From positions 30,637,934 to 30,701,933 of the forward strand of contig NC_053121.1 in the NCBI RefSeq assembly GCF_010015445.1: DNA of 64,000 nt, written 5' to 3'. Shown piece after piece: positions 52,223-64,000 of this stretch (its first letter is position 1; every line of letters begins with the position of its first letter). This DNA is from Perca fluviatilis (Eukaryota; Chordata; Actinopteri; Perciformes; Percidae). Made by a program: the position numbers and the translations under genes. The notes beneath the pieces were generated by a model. It was not told the DNA's origin. It made no database searches and was given only the letters and a program-made list of their open reading frames with translations.

Positions 52223-53807
52223 CAATATAACACAGAATGATTAGATAACCTCTGGACAAATTATGCAGATGCAACTGGTACTATAATAGCAAAGTTTAAA
52301 AATTAAACTTATTTTACAAGGTCTTGTTTAGTTTCTTCTGGTAAGACAACCAAACCAACAAGGCTGCACACTAACACCATGTTGGGATGTAGTAATTCCT
52401 AATGTTTTGGGTGACTTAAGGGGGAAGCATGAGGTAATAACACGAACAGACGATTCATGTTAGTCATGCCACATTTCTTCCTAGGCACTGGAAGAAAAAA
52501 AAAAAAACCTCCCTGTTGCACTCTCAGCCCATTGTCTCTTCGAATTACATTTATATTCTGCTGTAAACAATTTACATCCAGGATGTATTGTGTAGAGCTG
52601 CAACTAATGATTATTTACATTATTCCAAATTGCTTGTTTTGTCCAAGCAATTTTTAAATACAGTCCAAACAGCAAATGTATTCCATATACAACAACATAA
52701 AACAAAGAAAAGCTGCATATTCTCACTTTTTAGAAGCTGGAACTATGTTTAGCAATTTTGCTTAAGAAAATGACAAATGATTAATTGATTAAAAAAAAGA
52801 ATAGCTTATTAATCAGTCAATCCTCAATTCATTAATCGTGTCAGCTTAAGGTATTGATTGTTGATTTAAAGAGCAGATTTGATCTTGAAGCCAGAGATCA
52901 GATTTTGTGTTCGTTCTCAGATCAAAGGCCGTAACCATAACCTCAAGCACTGCTATTGCCATGTGCCCATGTTGTTGTAATAATCCATTAAACCATTTTG
53001 CATTAATATTAAAACTTTTCGGAATTAATCCATGGTGCTGTAGAAATGTGTAATATCAGCAAGTGTATGTTGAGTTGTAATAGTGAATAATCAGCTTTAA
53101 CTTGACTCCAGCATTCCCGGCCAATGGCCGGTATTTGAGATTTGTCTTCCTGTTGCTGTCATAGAAAAGCCTTAAAAGCTTTGCAGCTTTTCATGTTTAT
53201 TCTCCAAATGAATGATTTCTATGTATGAATTGAGAGCTGACATTTTAAACCATCTGAATAAAGTAAAAATGCACGAAGGCCAAGCTAATTGCAAAGTTGA
53301 CATTTTGGACATATGTCAAATCATTTTTAATAATGGTCCAAAATACCGGTGTACGCTGAAATGAAAACCCAAAGCGCCTATTCACTGATAGTGGTATAGA
53401 CACTGACATAAAGTATTTACGGTACATACAACTGCAGGAAAAGCAAATGGTAATTCTCCTTAAAATGTTCTCATATGCCTCTTTACTGCATCAATAAATC
53501 CATTGAAGCGAGGAGCATGTTGTTACTCCAGCTTCACTCATTAACAGTCAGTATGATGCAGCTGTTTAGGCTGTATTGACACAAGTGATGTGACTCCCAT
53601 TTCTTATCAAATAATGGACTGGATTAAAAAACAAAACAATGAAGTGACCACAATAATGGAACATGTCTGAAGCCTGTCAGTCTGCTGTGAAATATTTTGT
53701 GTTGTATGGGTGATTGTTTTAGCTTTAATCTGAGAAAGGCAGTGAAGGCAACATGTCAAATCCAGTGCACAGATTCCAGAAGACCTTGGATGGATTATAC
53801 GGACTAT
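52223..53807. other. intergenic DNA with a GAGCTGCAACTAA repeat
   Basis: A member of the hAT-like GCTGCAACTAA family lies at about 52590-52850 (AGAGCTGCAACTAATGATTA at left, TTAATTGATTAAAAA near the right). The rest is AT-rich without recognised genes. Confidence 0.55.
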
Positions 53808-54465
53808 GGGCCTTATCTTGCACCCGGCACGGCGCAGCACAGCACAAAGCCCGAAGCAAATGTCTTTGCTAGTTCTAAGACCAACGCAGTTGTCAATTTC
53901 CCGTCCAGCGCCCACGTCGTTTAAATAGCAAATGCACCTGCACCCATGGGCGAGCTGGTCTTACAGGGAGGTGTGTTCTATCTCAAGGCAGCGGGAAGTG
54001 ATCGCATCATTGACCAACAAAAACCTGGTCTAAAGTCAGTAGCGTAGAATTTCATTGTTTTAATACTGCATCAGTAAAATGCGCCTAGGTTTATGCACAG
54101 CGCACACTATGCTTGTTACACACACACACACACAGGGAAGAACAGCAGCACACAAAAATGCAAAAGATTGCAAATAAAAACCTTACGGTGCAAATCTGCC
54201 ATCATAATAGCAATGCGCCAAAGTATAAATGCGCCTGGCTTTTAAAGGGAATTGGAGATGACACTGATTGGTTTATTGCATGTTACGCCCAAAACACACC
54301 TATGAGTTAATGAAGACACTAAGTACAGCCCTTTTGAACCAAGCGCCCAGCGCACGGACTCTTTTTTTTCCATCGTCAAACTAGCAAAAGTGGATTTGAA
54401 CACGCCTTAAACGCACCTGCGCCATGCGCTTCACGCCGTGCGCTTAGATCGTTAAAATAGGGCCC
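53808..54465. mobile_element. MITE with GGGCC...GGGCCC ends, Harbinger-like
   Basis: It starts GGGCCTTATCTTGCACCC and ends GTTAAAATAGGGCCC; the inverse of the right end, GGGCCCTATTTTAAC, is a familiar teleost repeat terminus. TAT flanks both ends. The interior is rich in GCGCC/GCACCTGCGCC. No transposase seen; superfamily assignment is inference. Confidence 0.6.
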
Positions 54466-57400
54466 TATGTATTGTTGGATGTTGTTTGAATGTGCCTGAC
54501 CACAAACAAAGTTCCGTCACGGGAAAAATAAAGTTCTTTTGATTTGATGACTTTTAAATTAAAGGTATCTGTTGGTTTCTGCAACTCAAGGTCAGTTTGA
54601 GAACACTAAACAAAGGAGTTTTGTAGCTCCAAATGGTAGGGGGCCTCTGAAGGAGCAGGTCCTTGACTCTGTCCTAATATCTGTTTTTCAAGGCTCAGCG
54701 TGAAACTTTGTGTGCCCCTAATCAAAGTCTAAATTACCAGCACCACCGTCTGCCACTTCTATAACCCCCACCTCAACGCAACTATCCAGAGATGCAACAC
54801 ACCACAGTAATGTGGCTCTAAAATGTCAGAAATGCTCAAATTTAAACCCCAGTACTACCTTCACAGGGCGTTTACGGATTATGTGTTTGAAGGGTAAAAA
54901 ACGGTCGCCTGTTAGTGCCACCATGAAAGAGGTGATGGCATAGTTAGTGTTTTAGTATCAGGTCTTATGACCTTTCAATTTCTCAGTGTTTGATTCATGA
55001 AGTCATGCCCCTCTAATGGCTACTGGGCCCTAAGTAGCTTGATATTTGACTGAATTGCCTTCAGCTAACTGTCATGAGTTTATGTGCAAAGGAGTCCCTG
55101 TGAGTCTGCCGCCTGGCAGGCATATTGGAGGTCAGCTCCTCAACAGTGCCTATGAAAAACTGACAAAATGTATAAATCTACAACTCTAATTTCTGAAAAG
55201 AAAAAGATTGATGTGTAAGATTAGTGTTGTCGATCGTATTTTAGTGTACATTTACATAATAAAAACTAGTATTAATAGAAGCATAGTGACCACGATAGTC
55301 ACATGCTGATATTGGCCTCTAAAGTAGCCTGTATGCTACAGACTTACAGTATTAGGGATAGACTTGGACCAGTATGACCAAATTGTGCTATTAACAAGGG
55401 GTTGCCTAATCCGAGTAGCTAACTGTTAGTTCACGTCCTAATTCTGCCAGTTTAATAATTAAACCTATCTACTTCTACAATAATTTCTTCTAAATAAAAA
55501 CTTCTCAAAATGTAAAGCTGCATACATTGGTTTGATTTGGGAGCAGGACAATGTCAAAACAGGAAAAGAAAAAAAACAAAAGTTGACATGTTATTGCTTT
55601 CTAATGCGTTCTAGCTCTGTTTTTTGTCTTCACCAACTCTGAGGGAAACATCTGTCCCTTTTTTAGTTGCTAAAAGCTCTTCTGGCTTTACCAGCTGGTT
55701 GCTAACTGTGTCTGTCTGCTGTTTGTTGCTTGGTAATGTTCAGTGGGTTTACCCACTGAAACCACTGCAGAAAGATTCTAAAACATTTTGTAACCTTAGA
55801 GGAACCTGCAGAATTGGGTGAGAATTGTTTGTCACTCTCAAATTACACATTGTCATTTGAGCCACTGTTCATGTAAAATATTGATTTGTGCAGCTTTAAG
55901 GAATTCAGAACACAACCACATGTATTGTTATAGCAAAGACATAGTATAGCAGAAATAAATGCTCTAGGTTTTAGTCCGTCTGTGGAATACTAAAATTACT
56001 TTTTGCCATCTGTAACAAATTTAAACTACTAAAATAAATTGGGCTAAAGTGGGAGGCAAAAGACATTTTTACTCATCTCTTCGGTGTATGCAACTTTATT
56101 TCAGATCCAATTTTAATAGTCCCAACCCATACAGCTGCTAACAGCTCTATGGGCTCACATATCTCAGTAGATATTTTAGTGACACATTATTGTCATGTGA
56201 AGAAATAAAGCGCAGCCAGCATCTGCTTTGCTGCGTAATGTATTGCCATGCCCCGAAAATGTAATGTATCTTAACCTTTTGGGTGTCTGCAGTAATGGCA
56301 TGGGATTGTGTGTCCTGTTTGTTTAATACAGCCAGCATGTAATCCTGCCTCCACCCTTGGAGAGACAAACAATCCAAAATATGATTTGGTACCTTTCCAG
56401 CACAATTTTGATTACGGCATACCTCTGCTGAGCCTATACCAATGTAGAAACCACAATAGAAAAGTAGACCACATTCTGTCAGTGTGGGTGCAGGCATGTG
56501 GAAAACAGCATATCTAATCTTTACTGCTGCTGCCAGCTGTGACTATTATAAGGGAGGTAAATTGCACAGAAACGGAGTGTGTAAAAGAGCTCATTAGTTC
56601 TTATTAAGTGTTTTTTTTTTTTCTTTGCATTTACTTCAGTCTGACCAGCTGACAGCTCCCTGTGTCTATGGTTTACATTTTGTCCCTAGTTTGTTTGTTT
56701 TTCTGGATACAGGACAACACTCATGCTTCATTAGTCGAAAACTATCTTGGCAGGTTCCTGTCTTACTGTATTTCATAGTCCAATCAAAGCTACCACTGGA
56801 GCTGAGAGCAGCTTGAGAAAGTGAACACAGTAGACACCATCAGATATATCTTAAATGTAAGAGTTTCACTGTTAATGTACTGTAAACACATTGCAATGTT
56901 TCTCCTTTTTTTAATTTCTAACAATATATAAACTTCCTTGAGTTATTTCATGCAACAATACATTTTAAGATGAAATTATATTGATGAAAACTATTTTTAT
57001 TTTTATTAATTTTTTATAAATGAAATGAAAGATCCAGTGTATACTAAACCTACATTCAGTGGGATACATATTGTTACTAACAAATTTTTTTTGGTCTGTA
57101 TTTTGAGTGATATACTGTGCTGTAGATTAATGACTCACATGCTGCACACTGAACATATTCATTTTAGATTCTCTACTGACTTTTATAGAGATATTATATG
57201 CGAACACTTAAGTGAATTAAAAGGATTTTATTTTGTTAAACACATTATTTTTGTGTTAAACTTTTCTAAGGGTTATAGTGGCCTGTGCAATATGAATTGT
57301 GAGTGTGGTCAGCAACCCAACCAAATAACTGAAACTTTAGCGGAATGGTTGGGAAATATGATGATACAAAATTTGGCTGTCATCAATAATGTTGCTATGA

Positions 57401-57580
57401 CGTTAATACCGTGGTAGCAATGCCTTTTTTATATCTCTGGTTCTATTATAATTGTGGACACCGTTGCAAATCAATGAAAACAAATGCTTCATTTTATTTT
57501 GATAGGATTCAAGTATCTTGATTTATCTGGTATTCAATTTGCTAAAAAAAGACTTCCCTTTTTTGGTTGTTTTATCCATT
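54466..57580. other. intergenic DNA
   Basis: AT-rich. Open frames here (for example 57025-57417) are AT-rich chance frames. No repeat family or gene recognised. Confidence 0.55.
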
Positions 57581-57731
<151 letters not shown>

Positions 57732-57744
57732 ACGATGCAAGATT

Positions 57745-57951
57745 ATTATTTATTTATTTTTTTTAAAGATAATTTTTTGGGCATTTTTAGACCTTTATTT
57801 GACAGGACAGATGAAGACATGAAAGGGGAGAGAGAGGGGGGAATGACATCAGAAAAGGGCCGCAGGTCGGAGTTGAACTTACGACCGCTGCGCCGAGGAG
57901 CAAACCTCTATATATGGGCGCCCGCTCCACTAACTAAGCTATCCGGGCGCC
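57745..57951 (-). mobile_element. tRNA-derived SINE with perfect 14-bp target duplication
   Basis: Read on the minus strand: the tRNA-like head GGATAGCTTAGTTAGTGG (box A) and GTAAGTTCAACTCC (box B), then GATGTCATTCCCCCCTCTC and CAAATAAAGGTCTAAAAATG, ending in an A-rich tail. CACGATGCAAGATT flanks both sides (57731-57744 and 57952-57965), showing insertion by target-primed reverse transcription. Same family as 22580-22768. Confidence 0.92.
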
Positions 57952-57965
57952 CACGATGCAAGATT

Positions 57966-59749
57966 TTATCCAAATTGCCCACTCCTACTTTGCCATAACA
58001 AAGACAAATCACATGATTGTACAATAAGTTAGTCGCATAATAGATAAAGGAAGCAGTCAATTGGAGTATACACTGGATTGAAATTTACTTCAAGTGCAGC
58101 AGGGGAACCAAAAACGACAAATGCACAAGCACCACAGGTGCAGTGGCTGCAGATGATACTGAGGCTGCAATAATCAAAATTGAGCCTTGAGTGTTAGAAT
58201 TTGTTGAAAGAAACTAGTGCTGGTAGATTTCACTTGATATACAATACCCACATAAAACACAGTAAGTTGAAACTCTAGGCAAGCAAGTATTTAAGTTAAA
58301 AGCCTTTTTTTAGACTTTTCGTTTGACCATAGACCATTAATATAAAGCAGCAGTTCTTGTTTGTGCCATAGTCCCTTTTAAATAGAAAACCATTTCTAAT
58401 CATGGTATAAATAACTGTTTGCTGCTTAAACACTAACTATGGAATAAAACTTTACAGCCACATCCATTCTAGAGGAAACTCATTTGTTGCCGCTCACCAT
58501 ATTGATTTAAATGCAATTGATCTGGGCTCTTTCTTACATTTCACAAAGCAGCTGCCTGAATGTACCACAAAGATATTTATGGAGAGCTGAAATGTGGCTT
58601 TTGATTGACATTTATGTGTATCCGTTGTTGATTAATGTAATTTCAAGCTGCGAATATATCTGAATAGATGACAGGAAACTGAATCAGATACTAGTCTGGC
58701 CCTCTGATATGGCTGCTAAATGAGCAATGAGATCAATGTCACGCATTGTTCCTTAAAATTAAATGTCCTTGGAATTACAGTTATATGGGCTTATTAAGTT
58801 TTATGTGCTTGTGTATTCTATTTAATTCTAATTTGAAAAGGAACACTGAGTACATTAACTTTTCAAAGGGGCATTAAGTGATCTACAATTGTAATCAACT
58901 TCTTTTGCTATCCAGGAATCACAACATTGATGAAACCCACCCATCGTCTGTGCATACATTATTATGGCCTTTAACTGACACCAATATGGTAAAGCGTCCA
59001 TTTAATATTCAAGTGAGCAGAGAGCTTTTGTTTTGAAAAGAGCAGCCTGGGTCAGAAAGTGAAATCGCACCTGGTGAAGTGAGAGTTATTGGTATTGATC
59101 AGCAACCCCTTATTACAGTCAGCTTGTGCTCTGATGCAGTAAATGTCAAAGTTATTGCCCCTTGAAAACATTTTAATGGCATCTGTGACTTTACTAATTT
59201 AAGTTATTAAATGCTCAATAGATTGTTTTTGTTAGAACTCCAATAACACTGTGTATGCTGTTCTGTCTATATGAATACAATGTGTTTTATCTCTTAGCTT
59301 TCTTACAATCAGGTATTGAACAATAATCTAACCAAGTGATTAATTTCACTTGATACTGTTTCTGCTATTTGTTTTTACATATACCATACTTTTTCTTTAT
59401 TCTACTGCCACTAGTATTTTTAATGCATTTATTATACATGTTCACATTATGTTTTTAGTTAGGGATTTGTTTAAATATTTAATTTTAAGAATTGAAAACC
59501 ATAGAAAACTAGTTTGCATTTCCTTCTCACAAACATAGTAGTATTTAAACAAAGTATTTATTATTTATTAAAATCCATTAATTAATCAACTAATGGTGTC
59601 AGCAGTACAGTAGTGTGTTAACATACATGTTTATATGAAGGATTCCCTTTTATTTTCCATTTAATTGCAGCTAAAAATTGTATTGGTATACAGCAACCAC
59701 TAGAAAAGTAGCCAGTATTAGGTTATTGCCAATATGTCAGTATTTGCAT
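57966..59749. other. intergenic DNA, possible conserved non-coding elements
   Basis: Stretches at about 58490-58770 and 58890-59170 lack simple repeat and contain ordered motifs (TTTGATTGACATTTATG, GATTAATGTAATTTC, CACCTGGTGAAGTGAG) typical of vertebrate conserved elements. Conservation not tested. No gene recognised. Confidence 0.4.
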
Positions 59750-60103
59750 TAGGGCTGGGCAATATATCGATATTATATTGATATCGTGATATGAGACTAG
59801 ATATTGTCTTAGATTTTGGAAATCGTAGAAGTAAAGTGTTGTGTTTTCCTTGTTTTAAAGGCTGCATTAAAGTAAAGTGATGTCATTTTCTGTGTTACCA
59901 GACTGTTCTAGCTCTTCTATTATTTTTACCTTTACACACTTAGTCATTATATCCACATTACTGAAGATTATCTTAAATCTCATTGTGAAGATATTTTTTA
60001 TAAGCACCAATTGTCAAACCTATAATATCGCCACAATATCGACATCGAGATATTAGGACAAGAATATCGTGATATCTGATTTTCTCCATATCGCCCAGCC
60101 CTA
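59750..60103. mobile_element. intact hAT MITE, 354 bp, perfect 8-bp duplication
   Basis: TAGGGCTGGGCAATATATCG and ATATCGCCCAGCCCTA are inverted ends; ATTTGCAT occurs at 59742-59749 and 60104-60111. Same family as the copy at 50239-52222, in opposite orientation. Subterminal ATATCGATAT/GATATCGTGATAT palindromes. Non-coding. Confidence 0.95.
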
Positions 60104-60111
60104 ATTTGCAT

Positions 60112-61613
60112 ATTTGTTCGCTGATGAATAGCAAACAGTTGAAGTACAAATTACTGAAGATATATTAACATGACCCAGCTCTTAGGCCATGAAAAAAGAA
60201 GGCCACACTGTTGAACTGGGAAGATCAAACAATCCTATTTTATTTACAGAATAGTCAATCAGTGAGCGGATGATTGCAACTAAACCAGCAAAAGAAAATA
60301 TGTGGTACAAGGGTGAGAGCCAGCAATGGAGTGAGAAAGAGAAGGAATGGCCGATGTATTTTGAATTGACTGGCAAATACTATCTCTGCCTACCAGGACC
60401 TGTAGGGAGACACAAAACAGAAGCAGCAGCCAAGAGGAAGACAAAACTTCCATTTGTGGCAGAGTCAATGGGCCTTCCGTTTCCAGTGTTGCCATTACAT
60501 ACTGTAGTTTTTTCACCACAGAGTACAGTACTGACAAAATGCCCCCCCTCAGTACGTCTCTTGGTTAAAGAAAAGGTAAAGGATCCATATCAAAATGTAA
60601 AAGAAAATAAAAGTTTGTTTTGTTATTAAATAAAAGTTAAGTTTTCTAAGTAATTATCTATCAGTAGCCTATTGGTTTTAAAAAATGTTAGTGCTATATC
60701 AATCTATTTCCCCACGCTCTTGTTTAGTTTTCTCTTGTCTTTAAACCTTTTATACATAACATGGTAATTTTACCTGGAAATAATAAACACAAGTGGGGTT
60801 TTTGCTCATGTGGTCTAAATTGGGGCCTCTTCCCTGAACCATTGCTAATGAGCTCCTCAGCATTAGTAATGTCCAACATTTAAAAGTATCACCGAAAAAA
60901 TCAAAACAGGCGTTGGCTCCAACATGCAAAATGGCCGCCTATAGCTTGGTTTGTTTTGCAAAGTGGCGAGCGGGGTTCCACCCGATGAGGAGTGTTAGTA
61001 ATTAGCCACTGGGGCAGCAGCTGAAAGTAACGGTCTCCCTCCAAGCTGTCTTCTGTTGCATGCTGATAACATTGACATGTCCTCCTCTTACGCCACATTC
61101 TGCTGCCTGCCAGACAATGGGAGAGGAGCAGAAGGGAATAGAAACTCACGGGAAAGAAAGGATGGCGAGGAAGACAGTGATGGATGAAGAGAGCGTCTGA
61201 CCTTCGCTCATTAGTGAAGCAACCTTCTATAATCGATGAGTGGTCCAATTGAAAGCCCAGAGACCCAGCTGACCACACTGACTTCTGGAAGAGATAGTTT
61301 GAAGAGGAACGCTGTGAGGATCTTAATAGGAAGTTTTGTGTGTATTCTCCATCATTATGATTCAGACATTTTTGAGTGTCTCAGTTGTTATACAACTTGC
61401 ATCTGTTGTTCTGTATGAACCATGAATAAGATGGATGTGAGTCATACTGGATAAATACAAGTTGAAAATGCATATTGGACATGAAATATGATGGCAACAT
61501 TTTCCTATATCAGTCACATTGTGTATGGTGGTACGAAGTGGAAAAACTAGATTAAGCCTTGCACTTAATTCATTGTGGACTTGTTTGATCCTCTTTATTT
61601 GTATAGTCTAAAT
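60112..61613. other. intergenic DNA with an unassigned 119-codon open frame
   Basis: The frame 60270-60629 (+) begins MIATKPAKENMWYKGES and ends in Lys-rich sequence, with AATAAA overlapping its stop (60628-60633). I do not recognise it, and it may be chance. A block at 60900-61210 looks less repetitive and possibly constrained. Confidence 0.35.
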
Positions 61614-62688
61614 TAGGGTTGTGCCGATGGGCGATATCATCGTCCATCGTGATGGCTGGCCGACATCACGATGGAGAGCCACCATCGTGATGCCACGCCC
61701 CCCCCACCCTGTCAAACACACTAATCCTAGTCGCGGGCGCTGGACGGGAAAGTGCGTCGGTCTTAAAGTGCCCATATTATGAAAAAATCACTTTTTCTGG
61801 GATTTGGGGTGTTCTTTTGTGTCTCTGGTGCTTCCACACACATATAAACTTTGAAAAAAATCCATCCATGCTGTTTTGAGTGAGATACAGTTTCTGAATG
61901 TGTCCTGCCTTCAGTCTCCTAGTGAGCTGTTCAAAATCGGCACGGACTGTGACGTCACAGTGATACATTCTCTCTCTCTCTCTCTCCCTGTCAGTTGTAG
62001 CTCGCTCTACCTTCTAGTAACGTTGGACACAGCGGTCTCGAGTGAGAGAGAAAAAAGTGTTAAGTGGAACGTTATCCCATTTTCCTTTCTCCCCTCATTG
62101 GACTAAGTTTGTCGACACCACTCTGTGCGTGCATCAATAAGTAAGTCTGAGGTCCTGTAGGTACGGGACGATGTTATGCAGGATTTATGAATATACGTTA
62201 GCAACAGTAGGCTAATTCACGAGGGTGCTATTTTATGTGTGAGCTAATATTGCGCATCTGTTCATGTGCGCTCCAAGAGTTATGTTTCTGTTTATTGAAT
62301 GCGTTATTCAGTGCAAACATAACTGAGAATGTAGTTTAAACTCAGTAATGATGGTATATTAGGTTATTACTGTCGCTCTGTTGAAGGCAAACGTCCCTCT
62401 GTACTGTCGTTACGCAGATCACGGACATCTGATTGATTTTACTGCACCGTACTTATGAAAGTAGGTCAAGTTGTAAAACCTACCAGCAGGGCACCATTTA
62501 CAGAGGGCATTTACGTGTATGTCTAATCGTTTCTATGTTAACTGTTGGCCCATAGTAGTAGAAAAAAATATTTATGTAAAGAGATATGAGCTACCCCCCC
62601 GGCCCCGACGACGATCTATCATTGTCCATCACGATGTTTTACTGTAAACATCGTCGACTGCCAATTTAGGGGACATTGCCCAACCCTA
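61614..62688. mobile_element. composite hAT-like element, about 1.08 kb
   Basis: Ends TAGGGTTGTGCCGATGGGCG and TTGCCCAACCCTA are imperfect inverses. GTCTAAAT (61606-61613) and GTCTAAAG (62689-62696) match at seven of eight positions, fitting an aged 8-bp duplication. Subterminal ATCGTGATGG/CCATCACGAT repeats. Between them, from about 61764, a different dispersed repeat (AAAGTGCCCATATTATGAA) appears to be inserted. No transposase recognised. Confidence 0.75.
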
Positions 62689-62696
62689 GTCTAAAG

Positions 62697-64000
62697 TCTT
62701 CTGTTAAATGTGTGACATTTAACAGGCATAGGCTAATGCTTGGGAAATGTTTATTTCAAGTAGGATGCAGCCACCAGAAGTCATGTGCGTTTGTTGTGTC
62801 TGACATCTTTGTTAGCTGGTGGACTGTATTATCTCTTGGTTCAATGAAAATCTCATCATGACCATTATTATGTTCATCTATATCCTCTGTACTGAACTAG
62901 AGGATGGACTAACCAGAAGGCAGTGTTTGACCTAGACACACTGTTTAGAGTACTGCAGTAGCAGGGCAAAGTAATGAAATAAACTTGAAAAAAGTTGATT
63001 GGGAGATGTTGATCGGCTTGTTTGATCTGGTTTGACACTGCCAGTAAAGTCATTATTTTTTTTTTTAAACAAGCCAGTGGACCGGAAGTAACGCCTTTAA
63101 ATCAACAGCATTGACACAGTAGTAGAAGAAACTAAAAGTGATTTTTGTTGAGTAAGCCACTGAGAAGTTGCAGTGGTATAAATAAAGTTAAATAAAACAA
63201 CTTCTGAATCTGTGTACATTGTAGTATGAAAACAGCTTTTTTCTCAACTTCAGGAAGCAGGAATGCTCCATCCTCTTAACCTGACCTCAAAAGGTTTCTA
63301 CTGACACAAATTATCTGCGTTTGTGTCCTTTATCGATTTGTTTAAACCTGTATGAGTTTTATTCTGGATGTATTTCAAAGTGTAGCATTAAGTGCATGGA
63401 ATTCAACTTTCTGAAACCATAAGTATCAATGACTCTCTTAACAACACAAACCTCTATCATAGTGACAAAAAGGGCTGGCTAAAATTAGGTTGAACTTGTT
63501 ACTTTAAGAAGGGACAATAACCCCTTTTGATAAAGTAAGCTGAGGTGGCCTATGGCCAGGCTATTATCATGCTGTTTTTGTGGTATGAAGCATGAATCCC
63601 AATTCAGCCTCCGAAGAGCATGTCAATCTGACTTGCTCCCGATCCATCTCATGATCCTGATTGCCAAGGTTGGAGACGGTCATATTTTTATGGATGATAT
63701 GTAGTCATGGACAGAGATGTCTGTTTATTTTGCCTTTGAAATCAGTTGAGATTATTAAAGCTTGAATACTGTCTGATGTGAAGTACCAACTTTTTATTTG
63801 GCAGTTAGTTTCCAGCGCTTCCACCTTGTGACGCAAATTTTAATAATTTTTCAATACCTTGGCATAACCCAAATTAAAGTTTCTTAGTATCCAATTACAA
63901 TTTGCTTGGACATGTGTGTGTTGGCCTAGTTTTGTAAGACAATTACGATTTCTCTGACTAATTATGAAATATCACCCATCCCTAATGTTTAATTTAATTT
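62697..64000. other. intergenic DNA to the end of the window
   Basis: AT-rich with a T run at 63057. No gene, RNA or repeat family recognised. Confidence 0.5.

Noticed and set aside
57025..57417. 130-codon open frame
   Set aside because: AT-rich, hydrophobic low-information sequence without motifs or splice context.

Overview
The window is nuclear DNA from a ray-finned fish, probably a percomorph. This rests on vertebrate exon-intron structure (short exons, GT-AG introns, AT-rich non-coding DNA, dinucleotide microsatellites) and a typical teleost repeat set: Tc1-like element, hAT MITEs, PIF/Harbinger, L2 LINE, tRNA-derived SINEs and fold-back repeats. No bacterial, organellar or viral gene was seen. 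The species call is inference; the vertebrate call is direct.

There is one clearly identified protein-coding gene, rapgef2 (PDZ-GEF1/nRapGEP/CNrasGEF), a guanine-nucleotide exchange factor for Rap small GTPases, on the + strand. Twenty-three coding exons between 6578 and 34702 could be placed with matching splice phases. They sum to 4356 nt, i.e. 1451 residues plus stop, with no frameshift or internal stop. The 5' coding exon(s) lie outside the window or were not recognised, so the gene is 5'-partial here. Domain order is: N-terminal Ser-rich segment, acidic linker, degenerate cyclic-nucleotide-binding domain, RasGEF N/REM, PDZ, Ras-association, CDC25-type catalytic domain, then a long disordered tail with a DSGRGS beta-TrCP-type motif, two PY motifs (PPGY, PPDY) and a C-terminal PDZ ligand (-VSAV). 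A roughly 2.8 kb 3'UTR probably ends near 37470.

Layout: 1-6577, sequence upstream of the first recognised exon, with no identified exon. 6578-34702, rapgef2 exons; its introns carry hAT-like MITEs, microsatellites, two L2-type LINE pieces, a Harbinger element nested in one of them, and a SINE nested in a MITE. 34703-about 37470, 3'UTR. 37470-64000, gene-poor DNA with an (AC)n tract, a CTCF-like site, a fold-back repeat, an unassigned candidate exon (45927-46166), a broken Tc1 element nested inside a hAT MITE, a second intact copy of that MITE, a Harbinger-like MITE, a SINE with a perfect target duplication and a composite hAT-like element.

No undescribed multi-gene system was found. The items most worth following up are splicing features of rapgef2 (a possible 15-nt frame-preserving microexon, a 24-nt basic microexon and a donor read-through that would remove the PDZ ligand), the datable nested transposons, and the orphan exon candidate.
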